Shown: positions 39,001 through 47,713, counted from the first letter of the stretch. The stretch: 64,000 bases of DNA from Falsiroseomonas algicola (GCF_011040385.1 NZ_JAAIKB010000017.1:1-64000), one strand, 5' to 3'. Translations and numbers: made by a program. Notes: a model not told the origin generated them from the letters alone.

Positions 39001-39694
39001 GAACGACCCCTCGAACACCCTCGCCCCCATCGCCGCCAACCTGGCGCGGGTGCGCGACAGCATCGCGGAAGCCTGCCTGCGCGCCAACCGCGATCCGGCC
39101 TCCGTCACCCTGGTCGCCGTCTCCAAGACCAACCCGCAGGAAGCCGTGCTGGCCGCCCTCGCCGCCGCCCAGACCGTGTTCGGGGAGAACCGGGTGCAGG
39201 AGGCGCAGCAGAAATTCCCGGGCTTGCGCCCCGACCACCCGCAGCTTCGCCTTCACCTCATCGGCGCGCTGCAGACCAACAAGGCACGGGATGCGGTGCG
39301 CGTGGCCGATGTGATCGAGAGCCTGGACCGCCCGAAACTTGCCACCGCCATCGCCGAGGCCATGGCGAAGGAAGGCCGCCGCCCCGGCCTGCTGGTGCAG
39401 GTCAATATCGGCGACGAACCCCAGAAGGCCGGCGTGCCGACCGCGGAGGCCGATGCCTTCATCCGCGCCTGCCTCGATGACCACGGCCTGCCGGTGGAGG
39501 GGCTGATGTGCATCCCGCCGGTGGAGGGCGACCCCCGCCCCCATTTCGCCGCGCTGCGGGAGATGGCGGCGCGCCATGGCCTCAAGACCCTCTCGATGGG
39601 CATGTCCGGCGACTACCAGGCCGCCATCGCGGAAGGCGCCACCCATGTCCGGATCGGCACCGCCATCTTCGGCCATCGCCGCCCCGCGGCGTGA
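38999..39694 (+). CDS. yggS: YggS/PROSC-family PLP homeostasis protein
   Basis: The 231-residue fold-type III PLP protein carries VTLVAVSKTNPQEAV with the PLP lysine Lys43, FGENRVQEAQQKF, LHLIGALQTNKA and LSMGMSGDYQAAIAEGATHVRIGTAIFG (split across the C-terminal third). It buffers pyridoxal phosphate. No ribosome site is visible upstream, and the start codon overlaps that of the divergent gene, so translation may be leaderless. trpS follows 78 bp downstream. Confidence 0.94.
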   Translation: MNDPSNTLAPIAANLARVRDSIAEACLRANRDPASVTLVAVSKTNPQEAVLAALAAAQTVFGENRVQEAQQKFPGLRPDHPQLRLHLIGALQTNKARDAVRVADVIESLDRPKLATAIAEAMAKEGRRPGLLVQVNIGDEPQKAGVPTAEADAFIRACLDDHGLPVEGLMCIPPVEGDPRPHFAALREMAARHGLKTLSMGMSGDYQAAIAEGATHVRIGTAIFGHRRPAA

Positions 39695-39772
39695 GGCCAT
39701 ATGGCCCTATCCGGCTTGACGCCGCGCGCCCACCCGGCACAACCACGCCCCATCACACGAGCGATACAGCCA

Positions 39773-40774
39773 ATGACCCGCGTCTTCTCCGGCATCCAGC
39801 CCTCGGGCGTCCCGACCCTCGGCAACTACCTCGGCGCCATCCGCAACTGGGTGCCGATGCAGGACACGCATGAGAGCATCTTCTGCGTCGTCGACCTGCA
39901 TGCCATCACCGTCTGGCAGGACCCGAAGGAACTGGCGCGGCAGACGCGGGAGATGGCGGCGGCGCTGATCGCCTGTGGGCTCGACCCGAAGCGCTGCACG
40001 CTGTTCATCCAGTCGCACGTCCACGCCCACACGCGCCTCGCCTGGATCTTCAACTGCGTGGCCCGCCTCGGCTGGCTGAACCGCATGACCCAGTTCAAGG
40101 ACAAGGCCGGCAAGGACCGGGAGGCCGCGTCCTCCGGCCTCTACGTCTATCCGAACCTCATGGCGGCCGACATCCTGACCTACCACGCGACCATGGTCCC
40201 GGTGGGCGACGACCAGCGCCAGCACCTGGAACTGGCCAACGACATCGCCGAGAAATTCAACCACGATTACGGCGTGGATTTCTTCCCGCGGATCGAGCCG
40301 CTGATCCAGGGCGTCGCCGCCCGCGTCATGTCGCTGCGCGACGGCACGAAGAAGATGTCGAAGTCGGATCCCTCCGACCAGTCGCGCATCAACCTGACCG
40401 ACGACCACGACGCCATCGCGCTGAAGATCCGCCGCGCCAAGACGGACCCGGAACCGCTGCCCGACCATGTCTCGGGGCTCGAGGCGCGGCCGGAGGCCCG
40501 CAACCTGGTCGGCATCCTCGCCGCCATCACCGGCACCATGCCGGAGAACGTGCTGCGGGAGCATGGCGGCAAGGGCTTCGGCGCCTTCAAGGAGGTGCTG
40601 GTGGAGGCGCTGGTCGGGCACCTGACGCCGATCCAGCGGGAGATCACGCGCCTGCTGGACGATCCCGCCGCGCTCGACGCGCAGCTGCGGCTCGGCGCCG
40701 ACCGGGCGGAGGCGATCGCCGCCCCGATCTGCGCGCGGGCGGAGGGAATCGTGGGCTTCCTGCCTCGACGTTAG
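39773..40774 (+). CDS. trpS: Tryptophanyl-tRNA synthetase
   Basis: The 333-residue class Ic synthetase begins [20 protein letters not shown] (HIGH-type motif) and has [28 protein letters not shown] and [10 protein letters not shown] (KMSKS). ATG 39773 gives the normal N-terminus. Its stop is followed after one base by a hairpin-chain element. Confidence 0.96.
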   Translation: MTRVFSGIQPSGVPTLGNYLGAIRNWVPMQDTHESIFCVVDLHAITVWQDPKELARQTREMAAALIACGLDPKRCTLFIQSHVHAHTRLAWIFNCVARLGWLNRMTQFKDKAGKDREAASSGLYVYPNLMAADILTYHATMVPVGDDQRQHLELANDIAEKFNHDYGVDFFPRIEPLIQGVAARVMSLRDGTKKMSKSDPSDQSRINLTDDHDAIALKIRRAKTDPEPLPDHVSGLEARPEARNLVGILAAITGTMPENVLREHGGKGFGAFKEVLVEALVGHLTPIQREITRLLDDPAALDAQLRLGADRAEAIAAPICARAEGIVGFLPRR

Positions 40775-40775
40775 A

Positions 40776-40906
40776 CCAACGGCCCTTTCGCGTAACCGCT
40801 CCAGGGCCCCTCAGACGCCGGCGGAAACCTCCGGTTTCCTTGGCTTCGCCGCATAGGCGGCGGCGCCCATTCGGGCGCTCGGACCGGTCAACAGACCGGT
40901 CCGCTG
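40776..40906 (+). ncRNA. Stop-adjacent hairpin-chain element, copy 2 (after trpS)
   Basis: The 131-bp element starts CCAACGGCC one base after the trpS stop and ends 3 bp before the stop of the convergent nuclease gene, so it fills the gap. Five stems: GGCCCT/AGGGCC (40781-40808), GGAAACC-TCC-GGTTTCC (40823-40839), CGCCGC-ATAG-GCGGCG (40847-40862), GCGCCC-ATTC-GGGCGC (40863-40878), CGGACCGGTC-AACA-GACCGGTCCG (40880-40903). There is no T-run. RNA status is unproven. Confidence 0.55.
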
Positions 40907-40909
40907 TCA

Positions 40910-42010
40910 TCAGTTGCCTACGGGAGGCTTGCCGAGCGCAGCAGCCTCCCGCCCCTCCGCGATCTTCTGCGCGGCCTCCTCCTCGTCATCCTCATCCGCC
41001 TCGGGGATCTCGGCCTCCGCCACCGCGGTGGCGTCGTGGCAGAGGGTGATGCAGATGGCGAAGTGGTCCGACCCGTAATAGGGCAGCACCCGCAGCCCCG
41101 CGACGCGGAAGCGGGCATCGTGGAAGACGTGGTCCAGCGGCCAGCGGGCGAACCAGTGCTCCGCATGGAAGGTGGGGTAGAGCCCGCGCCCGACGCGCGG
41201 GTCCAGCAGCCCGCTCAGGCGCTGGAACAGCCGCGTGGTGTGGGACCAGGCGACGTCGTTGAGGTCGCCGCAGACGATGGTCGGCCGCGGATTGCCCGCG
41301 ACCTCCTTCGCCACCAGCAGCAGCTCCGCATCCCGTTCCGCCACGTCATTGCCGATCTGCGGCGGCTCCGGATGCAGGCAATGCAGGTCCACGAGGCGCC
41401 CGGAGCGCAGCCGGACCCGCGCGAAGATGGAGGGGATGTCCTTCGTCACCCTCTCCCGCACCACCGCGTCCCGCAACCGGAGGCGGGAGAAGAGGTGGAT
41501 GCCATAGGTGTTCTCCAGCGGGTGCAGTACGGCGAAGGGATGGGTCTCCAGCAGCGGGCGCAGCTGGGTCTCCCACCAGGCATTCGTCTCCAGGGTCAGG
41601 ATCAGGTCCGGATCGACGCGGCGGATCAGCGCCAGAAGGTCGGGGGCGCGCCGGTTCTCCTGCAGCACATTGGCCACCAGGATGGTGAGGCAGTCCTTGG
41701 CCTCGGGGTGCCGGACGCCCGGCACCTGCTTCCGGTGCAGGATGGTGTAGGGCCAGATGCGGAAGACCTGCCAGACGAAGCAGGCCAGCGTCGCGATGCG
41801 CAGCACCCCTTCCGCACCGCCCCAGGGCAGAACCACGGCCTGGAAGGACGCCATCACGATCAGCCCGGCCGCGAGTTGCAGGCGCGGATAGTCCCACAGC
41901 CGGATCCACCACCAGGGCCGCTTCGACAGCGGCAGCAGGGTGAGCCCCACCAGCAGCAGCGACACCGTCCACACCAGGATCGCGGGCAATGCCGCCCAGC
42001 CCACCGTCAT
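40910..42010 (-). CDS. Endonuclease/exonuclease/phosphatase family membrane protein
   Basis: The 366-residue protein has about three N-terminal hydrophobic segments (to residue 75), then an EEP domain: ILVANVLQENRRAPDLLALI, DLILTLETNAWW (metal-binding Glu), VDLHCLHPEPP, IVCGDLNDVAWS, and GSDHFAICITL at the end (catalytic His). The C-terminus is an acidic tail (EADEDDEEEA). Membrane-anchored EEP proteins of this type are of unknown substrate, possibly phospholipid or sugar-phosphate related. ATG 42010 was preferred to an in-frame start 25 codons upstream. Confidence 0.85.
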   Translation of the reverse strand: MTVGWAALPAILVWTVSLLLVGLTLLPLSKRPWWWIRLWDYPRLQLAAGLIVMASFQAVVLPWGGAEGVLRIATLACFVWQVFRIWPYTILHRKQVPGVRHPEAKDCLTILVANVLQENRRAPDLLALIRRVDPDLILTLETNAWWETQLRPLLETHPFAVLHPLENTYGIHLFSRLRLRDAVVRERVTKDIPSIFARVRLRSGRLVDLHCLHPEPPQIGNDVAERDAELLLVAKEVAGNPRPTIVCGDLNDVAWSHTTRLFQRLSGLLDPRVGRGLYPTFHAEHWFARWPLDHVFHDARFRVAGLRVLPYYGSDHFAICITLCHDATAVAEAEIPEADEDDEEEAAQKIAEGREAAALGKPPVGN

Positions 42011-42125
42011 CAGCCCTGCCTGTTCCTGCCGCGCTCGTCCCGTAGCGCCGGAATGCGGCGGCATGGCGGGGGCGGCGACCCTCAATACGCCAAGCGCACG
42101 AAAAGTTTCCCGCGGCAGCGGGCCG

Positions 42126-43043
42126 CTACAGCATCCGGCCCAGCAGGAACAGCCAGACCGGCAGGGTCAGCAGCGACAGGGCGTGCTCGCTGGTGGTGAT
42201 GGCGGCCATCAGCGGCGCATCGCCGCCCATGGCGCGGGCCATGACGTAGCTCGTGGCCGCGGTCGGCAGCGCCATGAACAGCACGGCGATCACCGTCGGC
42301 ATGGGGCCGATGCCCATGGCGGCGCAGAACAGCCAGGTGACCGCCGGCATCACCACCAGCTTGAGCGCCGCCGTCGCCGCCTGGGTCAGCGGCCGGGAGG
42401 TCAGCCCCTGCGGCGTCAGCGCCGCGCCGACGCAGAGCAGGCCGAGCGCCACCGAGGCCTGGCCCAGATTCCGCACCATCGGCCCGATACCCGGCGGCAT
42501 GCCGCCCAGGGCGGACAGCAGAAAACCCGCCAGCACCGCGATGATCAGCGGGTTGGCGAAGACCTGCCGCAGCATGCGCCAGGGCCGCACCCGCCCCTCC
42601 GCCCCCCAGGCGAAGGCGATGGTGGAGATGGCCTGCACCACCGGCACGATCAGCCCCGTCGCCACCGCCGCCAGCGCGAGCCCCGCCTGGCCCCAGACCG
42701 CGCCGGCGATGGCGAAGCCCATCAGGTTGTTGAAGCGGATGCCGCCCTGGAGAACGGAGGTCATGGCGGCATGACCCTCGCCCAGCAGCCGCGACAGCAG
42801 CACCGCCGTCACCGTCCCGAAGCCCAGCGCCCCCCAGATCGCCACCGCCATGCCGCCGACGGGCAGGTTGCCGAGATCGACGCCGGACAGCGCCGTCGCC
42901 ACCAGGCAGGGCAGCAGCACCCAGAAGATCAGCCGCTCCATCCCCGCCCAGACCACGTCATTCGGCAGCAGGTGGCGCCGCAGCACGGCGCCCAGCGCCA
43001 GCAGCCCGAAGATGGGCAGGAACGCGTTCAACCACTGGGTCAT
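42126..43043 (-). CDS. AEC (auxin efflux carrier) family transporter
   Basis: A 305-residue inner-membrane protein with about ten hydrophobic segments in the family's two five-helix halves; PIFGLLALGAVLRR at the start and the GIRFNNLMGFAIAGAV, LPTAATSYVMARAMGG region are typical of AEC (MdcF/YfdV-like) carriers. The substrates in bacteria are often malonate or other carboxylates, but no linked catabolic gene supports one here. Stands alone between the nuclease and the XRE-cupin regulator, all on the minus strand. Confidence 0.88.
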   Translation of the reverse strand: MTQWLNAFLPIFGLLALGAVLRRHLLPNDVVWAGMERLIFWVLLPCLVATALSGVDLGNLPVGGMAVAIWGALGFGTVTAVLLSRLLGEGHAAMTSVLQGGIRFNNLMGFAIAGAVWGQAGLALAAVATGLIVPVVQAISTIAFAWGAEGRVRPWRMLRQVFANPLIIAVLAGFLLSALGGMPPGIGPMVRNLGQASVALGLLCVGAALTPQGLTSRPLTQAATAALKLVVMPAVTWLFCAAMGIGPMPTVIAVLFMALPTAATSYVMARAMGGDAPLMAAITTSEHALSLLTLPVWLFLLGRML

Positions 43044-43083
43044 CGGGGGAGGGGACCGGGCATGCCCCTGTTTCCCCGAAGCC

Positions 43084-43710
43084 TCAGCGCCGCGCCAGCG
43101 CCACGACGTAGAGGCAGGGCTGCGTGGCGGAGGGGTTTTCGTAGGCGCAATCCGCCGGCGGGCCGAGCGCCAGGCAATCCCCGGGCTCCAAGCGGTGCGT
43201 CACGCGCCCCTCATGGAACAGCAGCGTGCCCTCCAGCAGCCAGACGCATTGACCCCGGATCAGGGCATAGGATTCGGCGGGGTAGGGCACGCGCGCCAGC
43301 GGCGGCAGTTCCACCCGCACCAGTTCGGGATCCGCGCCGAGGGGCGAAAGCTGCCGGCGCAGATACCCCGTGCCCGGGTCCCGCCACCGCGCCTGGTCGG
43401 CCACCCGCGCCACCACGCCACCGGAAGGCGCCGCCTCCGCCCGCGCCAGCAGGCCGGAGAGCGTCAGGCCGAAGGGGCCGGAGAGGCGGCCGAGCAGCGC
43501 CGCCGTCGGGCTCGCCTCCGCCCGCTCCACCTTGCTGATCATGGCGCGGGAGACGCCGGACCGCGCGGCGAGCTCCGCGATCGACCAGCCCCGTGCCTCG
43601 CGCTCCAGCCGCAGCCGCTCCGCGAGGCGGCGCGCGGCGTCATCGGGTTGCTGCTCCGCAGCGGGGTCCGGTTGCTGCGCCGCAGCGGGATCGTCTTGCA
43701 TGGTGGACAT
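43084..43710 (-). CDS. XRE-cupin transcriptional regulator
   Basis: A 208-residue regulator with an N-terminal Gln/Ala-rich stretch, an XRE helix-turn-helix (RLRLEREARGWSIAELAARS, GVSRAMISKVERAEASPTAA) and a C-terminal cupin (PYPAESYALIRGQCVWLLEG to HRLEPGDCLALGPPADCAYEN). HTH-cupin regulators commonly control a neighbouring catabolic or acetyltransferase gene; here a divergent GNAT gene starts 38 bp away. A 22-bp palindrome covers both possible start codons (43710 and 43701), suggesting autoregulation. Confidence 0.88.
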   Translation of the reverse strand: MSTMQDDPAAAQQPDPAAEQQPDDAARRLAERLRLEREARGWSIAELAARSGVSRAMISKVERAEASPTAALLGRLSGPFGLTLSGLLARAEAAPSGGVVARVADQARWRDPGTGYLRRQLSPLGADPELVRVELPPLARVPYPAESYALIRGQCVWLLEGTLLFHEGRVTHRLEPGDCLALGPPADCAYENPSATQPCLYVVALARR

Positions 43711-43721
43711 GCGTCCATCAT
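43700..43721. promoter_or_regulatory. Candidate operator between regulator and GNAT gene
   Basis: ATGGTGGAC-ATGC-GTCCATCAT, 9-bp arms with one mismatch (inner arms TGGAC/GTCCA perfect). It overlaps the start codons of the XRE-cupin regulator and sits in the divergent promoter gap. Confidence 0.45.
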
Positions 43722-43748
43722 AGTCACATCGGCAGCACGGAACCAGCC

Positions 43749-44285
43749 ATGAACCGAGACGCCCTCCCCCCCATCCGTCGCCTCGATGCGACGGAGGCCG
43801 CCGCCCTGGCGCCGGTGCTGGCCGAGGTGCTGGTGGATTGCGTGGCGGGCGGTGCTTCCGTGAGTTTCATGCATCCGCTGGACCCCGGACGGGCGCTCGC
43901 CTTCTGGCAAGGCGTGGCGAAGGGCGTCGCGGCCGGGGATCGCGCGCTGTTCGTGGCGGAGGAGGGTGGCGCCGTGCTCGGCACGGTGCAGCTGCTGCTG
44001 GGCATGCCGGAGAACCAGCCGCATCGCGGCGAGATCGCCAAGATGCTGGTCCGCCGTGCCGCGCGGGGGCGTGGCCTGGGCACGGCGCTGATGCGCGCGG
44101 CGGAGGCCCTGGCGCGCCAGGAAGGGCGCACCCTGCTGGTGCTGGACACGGCGGAGGGCGGCGACGGGGAGCGGCTCTACCGCCGCCTCGGCTGGATCCC
44201 GGTCGGCACCATCCCGCGCTTCGCCTTGCATCCGGATGGCCGCCCCTGCGGGAGCATCTTCTTCTACCGCGACCTCGCGGCGTGA
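43749..44285 (+). CDS. GNAT family N-acetyltransferase
   Basis: The 178-residue protein is a single GNAT domain: ALFVAEEGGAVLGTVQLLL, the acetyl-CoA loop IAKMLVRRAARGRGLGTALM, and LLVLDTAEGGDGERLYRRLGWIPVG. FALHPDGRPCGSIFFYRDL at the end resembles GNATs that act on small amines or antibiotics. Divergent from the XRE-cupin regulator, and its stop overlaps the GTG of the 73-residue gene (GTGA), so it is the first gene of a two-gene unit. Confidence 0.87.
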   Translation: MNRDALPPIRRLDATEAAALAPVLAEVLVDCVAGGASVSFMHPLDPGRALAFWQGVAKGVAAGDRALFVAEEGGAVLGTVQLLLGMPENQPHRGEIAKMLVRRAARGRGLGTALMRAAEALARQEGRTLLVLDTAEGGDGERLYRRLGWIPVGTIPRFALHPDGRPCGSIFFYRDLAA

Positions 44286-44503
44286 GCCTCCCTCCCGGCA
44301 TCGGCCACAACGGCGGCCCGCCGCTGGAGGAGGAGCCGGATCCCGGCGGCGGCCGCCTGTTCCTGTGGAAGCGCGCCCATCGCAAGGCCTGGAAGACGCC
44401 CCCGCCGGAGATCGCGCTGCGCCGGCTCGCGCGGGCCGAGGAGCTGGGGATGAGCTACAAGGAGTACACGCTGGAGATCATGGAGCGGGGCAAGTACCTG
44501 TAG
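44282..44503 (+). CDS. Small GHNGGPPL-motif protein
   Basis: A 73-residue protein with GTG start overlapping the GNAT stop (GTGA). It opens SLPPGIGHNGGPPLEEEPDP; the IGHNGGPPL motif is widespread at the N-termini of small alphaproteobacterial and phage-linked proteins of unknown role (from memory). The rest is basic and helical: FLWKRAHRKAWKTPPPEIAL, RRLARAEELGMSYKEYTLEI, ending RGKYL, which looks like a small nucleic-acid-binding or adaptor helix pair. Translational coupling with the acetyltransferase suggests a joint role. No function known. Confidence 0.72.
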   Translation: MSLPPGIGHNGGPPLEEEPDPGGGRLFLWKRAHRKAWKTPPPEIALRRLARAEELGMSYKEYTLEIMERGKYL

Positions 44504-44511
44504 CCCCCGGT

Positions 44512-45045
44512 TCAAGCTCCCGCCCGGGCCTCTTCCGCCAGCGGTGCGCCGGTCGGGCGCAGCGCGGCGCCGCGGGCGATGTCCCGCAGGCAGGCCGCCT
44601 CGCCGCGCCGGGCGGTGCCGACGGCGCGGGCCGCGGCATGGGCAACGCGCAGGGCGGGGCGCGGCCCGTCCTCCCGGTACAGGATCACGTCCAGATGGCA
44701 CTGCGGCGCCTGGTAGTGCCAGATCTCCGCGGCGCCCTCGGTTCGCCGCAACCGCGGCTCGCCCAGCCATTGGGTCACCGCCTCCGGCGGCTGGCCGACG
44801 AGCTGGCCTGCCAGCGTGGGCGGGCTGCCCGGCGGCGCCGGCCGGGCCACGATGGGCGCGACCGTCGCGGGTTCCGTCCCCTCGCCACCCGCCCCGGCCG
44901 GGCGCGGCGCGATGCCGGCCAGGCTGGCCTGGTGCGTCGCCAGCGCTTCCTGCAACACCTGGGCGGTGTCGGAGGGTTGCTGGGCCACGCAGCCGGCCAG
45001 CGGCAGCAGCAGCAGGGGAAGGAAGCGTCGCATCACGGCGGGCAT
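44512..45045 (-). CDS. Putative BamE-like lipoprotein
   Basis: A 177-residue protein with signal peptide and lipobox LAGC (Cys19 from the first Met; a second Met at residue 5 is an alternative start). After a Pro/Ala-rich linker comes LAGQLVGQPPEAVTQWLGEP, then RRTEGAAEIWHYQAPQCHLDVIL, the helix then W-x-Y strand pattern of SmpA/BamE-type domains. A similar small lipoprotein is at 51059. An accessory envelope role is inferred, no specific function. Confidence 0.65.
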   Translation of the reverse strand: MPAVMRRFLPLLLLPLAGCVAQQPSDTAQVLQEALATHQASLAGIAPRPAGAGGEGTEPATVAPIVARPAPPGSPPTLAGQLVGQPPEAVTQWLGEPRLRRTEGAAEIWHYQAPQCHLDVILYREDGPRPALRVAHAAARAVGTARRGEAACLRDIARGAALRPTGAPLAEEARAGA

Positions 45046-45086
45046 CCGCCGGGGCAGGGCGTGAACCCCACCCCGGGCCAGGGGCC

Positions 45087-45764
45087 TCAGCCCTCGGCGT
45101 AGGCGCGGGGCGCCGGGCCGGGGGGAACCTGCGTGTCGCCCAGCATCTCCATGCGGCCGGAGATCTGGCCGCCATCCTCGACCATCAGGCGGCGGCAGCG
45201 CGCCACGCCGATGACGCGGCCGGTGCCGCGGATGACGAGCTGGCCGCGGGCGGTCAGCGTGCCGTCGAAGGTGCCGGCGATCTCGGCATCCTCGACCTGG
45301 ACCTCACCCTTGAAGACGCCGGTCTGGCTGATGGAGAGCTCGGTCGCCTGGATCATCTGGCTTTCGACCGTGCCCTCGACCACCAGGCGCTCGGCATCGG
45401 CGACGGTGCCCTGCAGGCTGATGCCGCGGCCCACGACCAGCGTGCGGCGGTCCGGGCTGCTCGGGCGCGGCGTCGGCATGGTCGGCGCGCTGGGCTGGCC
45501 GGCGGGCATGCCGCCGCCCATGGCGCCGCCCATCTGGGGCGGGCGCGGCGGGATCGCCGTGCCGGCCGGCGGCGTCGGGCCACCCGGCATGGACGGCGTG
45601 GGGGAGGGGGGCTTCGGCGCGAGGCTCATGGTGGAGGCATCCCTGGAGGGTCGGAACGGAGGCGCGCCCAGGTCGGGGTCGCGGGTGGTCGGCACGGTGG
45701 CGGGCTGGGGGTCGGATGGATCCGCGGCCGGCTTCTCGTCGCGGCGGCGGCCAAAGACATTCAT
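45087..45764 (-). CDS. Bactofilin-type polymer-forming cytoskeletal protein
   Basis: The 225-residue protein has a long Pro/Gly-rich N-terminal tail (to about 105), then the right-handed beta-helix DUF583 domain: RTLVVGRGISLQGTVADAER, LVVEGTVESQMIQATELSI, GEVQVEDAEIAGTFDGTLTA. Bactofilins polymerise without nucleotide and scaffold cell-wall or polar functions. AAGGGGGA precedes the ATG. No M23 peptidase partner gene, often adjacent to bacA/bactofilin genes, is seen here. Confidence 0.92.
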   Translation of the reverse strand: MNVFGRRRDEKPAADPSDPQPATVPTTRDPDLGAPPFRPSRDASTMSLAPKPPSPTPSMPGGPTPPAGTAIPPRPPQMGGAMGGGMPAGQPSAPTMPTPRPSSPDRRTLVVGRGISLQGTVADAERLVVEGTVESQMIQATELSISQTGVFKGEVQVEDAEIAGTFDGTLTARGQLVIRGTGRVIGVARCRRLMVEDGGQISGRMEMLGDTQVPPGPAPRAYAEG

Positions 45765-45951
45765 GATCGTCCCCCTTCAGTCCCGGCTTCAATGGCTGCG
45801 GCATCCGGGCCGCGCCACGCAGCACGGCCGGGTCGCCCCGATCCGCCTGCCGGGCGCTGCCCCCGCCATGCCCGTACTCGGCACCGGGCTAACACGCGGG
45901 GGCGCGCGGAGACAACGGCGGGAAGCCCTTCTCCCGCACTTGTCCACAGAC

Positions 45952-46635
45952 TCATCCCCCGGATTCCCTTGGTTTCGCGGGCGCATCGCTGCCGTGCAAC
46001 AGGTGTGTCATCGCGGCCGTGCCCAGCACCGGCACCAGCAGGTTGAGCAGCGGCACCGCCGCCATCGCCGCCAGCGCGCCACCCAGCGCCCAGATGGCGG
46101 ATCGCCGGCGCTGGCGCAGCGCCTCGGCCGCCGCGCGGTCCATCCGCCGCAGCGCCACCCCCTCGAACAGCCCCTCGCTGAGTCCGATCGCCGCCACGGC
46201 CCAGAGGCCGACCACGCCCACCATCGGCAGCAGCAGGGAGAGCGGCAGCAGGATCAGCGTCAGCCCCGCCATCTTCGCCGCCAGCACCGTGCTGGACCAC
46301 GCCTGCCCGGCGAGCGACGCGCCGCTCGGCGGCGGCAGCGCCGGGTAGTGCCGCCGCTCCACCGCCGCCGCGACGCCATCCAGGAACAGGCCGGACACCG
46401 CCAGCAGCAGCGGCACGAAGAGCCACCAGGCGGAGAAGAGGACCAGCACGCCCCCCGCGGCCGCGGCGACGCCGGCGAACCAGCCGGTGCCGGATGCCAG
46501 CTCCCCCAGCCCCCAGGACGCCAGGGCCGCGATCGCCACCAGCCCCGCCAGCGCCCCCGCCGCCCCCAGCAGCACCGGTTTGCGGAAGGCGGGATCGGGC
46601 AGCTGGCGAAACGCCAGCAACAGGGCTCTGACCAT
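45952..46635 (-). CDS. EI24 domain (CysZ-like) membrane protein
   Basis: A 227-residue protein with about five to six hydrophobic segments, starting MVRALLLAFRQLPDPAFRKPVLLG as EI24/CysZ proteins do. The VALRRMD motif (after LFEGVALRR) is conserved in alphaproteobacterial EI24 proteins. CysZ is a sulfate channel; the function of this alphaproteobacterial branch is not established. Divergent from the adenosine kinase gene with an 85-bp gap. Confidence 0.8.
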   Translation of the reverse strand: MVRALLLAFRQLPDPAFRKPVLLGAAGALAGLVAIAALASWGLGELASGTGWFAGVAAAAGGVLVLFSAWWLFVPLLLAVSGLFLDGVAAAVERRHYPALPPPSGASLAGQAWSSTVLAAKMAGLTLILLPLSLLLPMVGVVGLWAVAAIGLSEGLFEGVALRRMDRAAAEALRQRRRSAIWALGGALAAMAAVPLLNLLVPVLGTAAMTHLLHGSDAPAKPRESGG

Positions 46636-46720
46636 CCACGGGCACTAGCGGCGGCGCGCCCCTTCCGGCAACTTCCGGCCGCCTGATCCCCCCTGACGCC
46701 TGCGCGAGGTTCCCCGCCCC

Positions 46721-47713
46721 ATGACCAACCCCTCCCTCCCCACGCTCGACCTGCTCGGCATCGGCAACGCCATCGTCGACGTCCAGGCCCGCGCGGAGGA
46801 CAGCTTCCTCGCCGAGCACAACATGCCGAAGGGTGGCATGGCGCTGATCGATGCCGCGACGGCGGAGGCGATCTACGCCGCCATGGGACCCGGTGTCGAA
46901 AGCTCCGGCGGCTCCGCCGGCAATACCTGCGCGGTGGCGGCGGCGCTCGGCGCGCGCGTCGGCTATCTCGGCAAGGTGGCGGATGACGGGCTGGGGAAGG
47001 TCTTCGCGCATGACATCCGCGCCGCCGGCGTCCGCTTCCCGACCGCGCCGCTGGTCGGCGGCGCGCCGACCGCGCGCTGCCTGATCCTCGTCTCCCCCGA
47101 CGGCCAGCGCACCATGAACACCTTCCTCGGCGCCTGCGTCACCTTCGGCCCTGACGACGTGGACGAGGCCGAGGTCGCCTCCGCCGCCATCACCTATCTC
47201 GAGGGCTACCTCTTCGACCCGCCGGCGGCGCAGGCCGCCTTTCGGAAAGCCTCCCAGGCTGCTCACGCAGCCGGTCGGAGGGTGTCGCTGACGCTCTCCG
47301 ATGCCTTCTGCGTCGGCCGCCACCGCGCCGCCTTCCGCGGCTTCGTGAAGGAGGAGACCGACATCCTCTTCGCCAATGAGGCCGAGCTGCTGTCGCTCTA
47401 CGAGACCGAGGATTTCGACGCCGCCCTCGACCAGCTGCGGCAGGAGGTGGCGCTGGCCGCGGTGACCCGGAGCGAGAAGGGCAGCGTGATCATCGCGGGC
47501 ACGGAGCGCTTCGACATCGCCGCGGTGCCGACCAAGGTGGTGGACACCACCGGCGCCGGCGACGCCTATGCCGCCGGCTTCCTGGCCGGCATGGCGCATG
47601 GCAAGGCGCTGCCGGAATGCGGCCGCTGGGGCAGCGTGGCGGCGGCGGAGGCGATCAGCCATTTCGGCGCCCGCCCGCAGGCCGACCTGAAGGCGCTGGT
47701 CGCCCAAGGGTAG
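46721..47713 (+). CDS. Adenosine kinase (PfkB family)
   Basis: The 330-residue carbohydrate kinase begins LDLLGIGNAIVDVQA, has GGSAGNTCAVAAALGARVGYLGKV (PfkB signature 1) and the catalytic VDTTGAGDAYAAGFLAGMAHG (signature 2, Asp of GAGD). This N-terminal pattern matches alphaproteobacterial adenosine kinases, converting adenosine to AMP. Monocistronic by position. Confidence 0.88.
   Translation: MTNPSLPTLDLLGIGNAIVDVQARAEDSFLAEHNMPKGGMALIDAATAEAIYAAMGPGVESSGGSAGNTCAVAAALGARVGYLGKVADDGLGKVFAHDIRAAGVRFPTAPLVGGAPTARCLILVSPDGQRTMNTFLGACVTFGPDDVDEAEVASAAITYLEGYLFDPPAAQAAFRKASQAAHAAGRRVSLTLSDAFCVGRHRAAFRGFVKEETDILFANEAELLSLYETEDFDAALDQLRQEVALAAVTRSEKGSVIIAGTERFDIAAVPTKVVDTTGAGDAYAAGFLAGMAHGKALPECGRWGSVAAAEAISHFGARPQADLKALVAQG

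Noticed and set aside
38231-39700. 489-codon minus-strand frame across yggS and the ThiE-like gene
   Set aside because: It runs over conserved YggS motifs on the other strand and has no recognisable domain; only the ThiE-like frame within the region is real.
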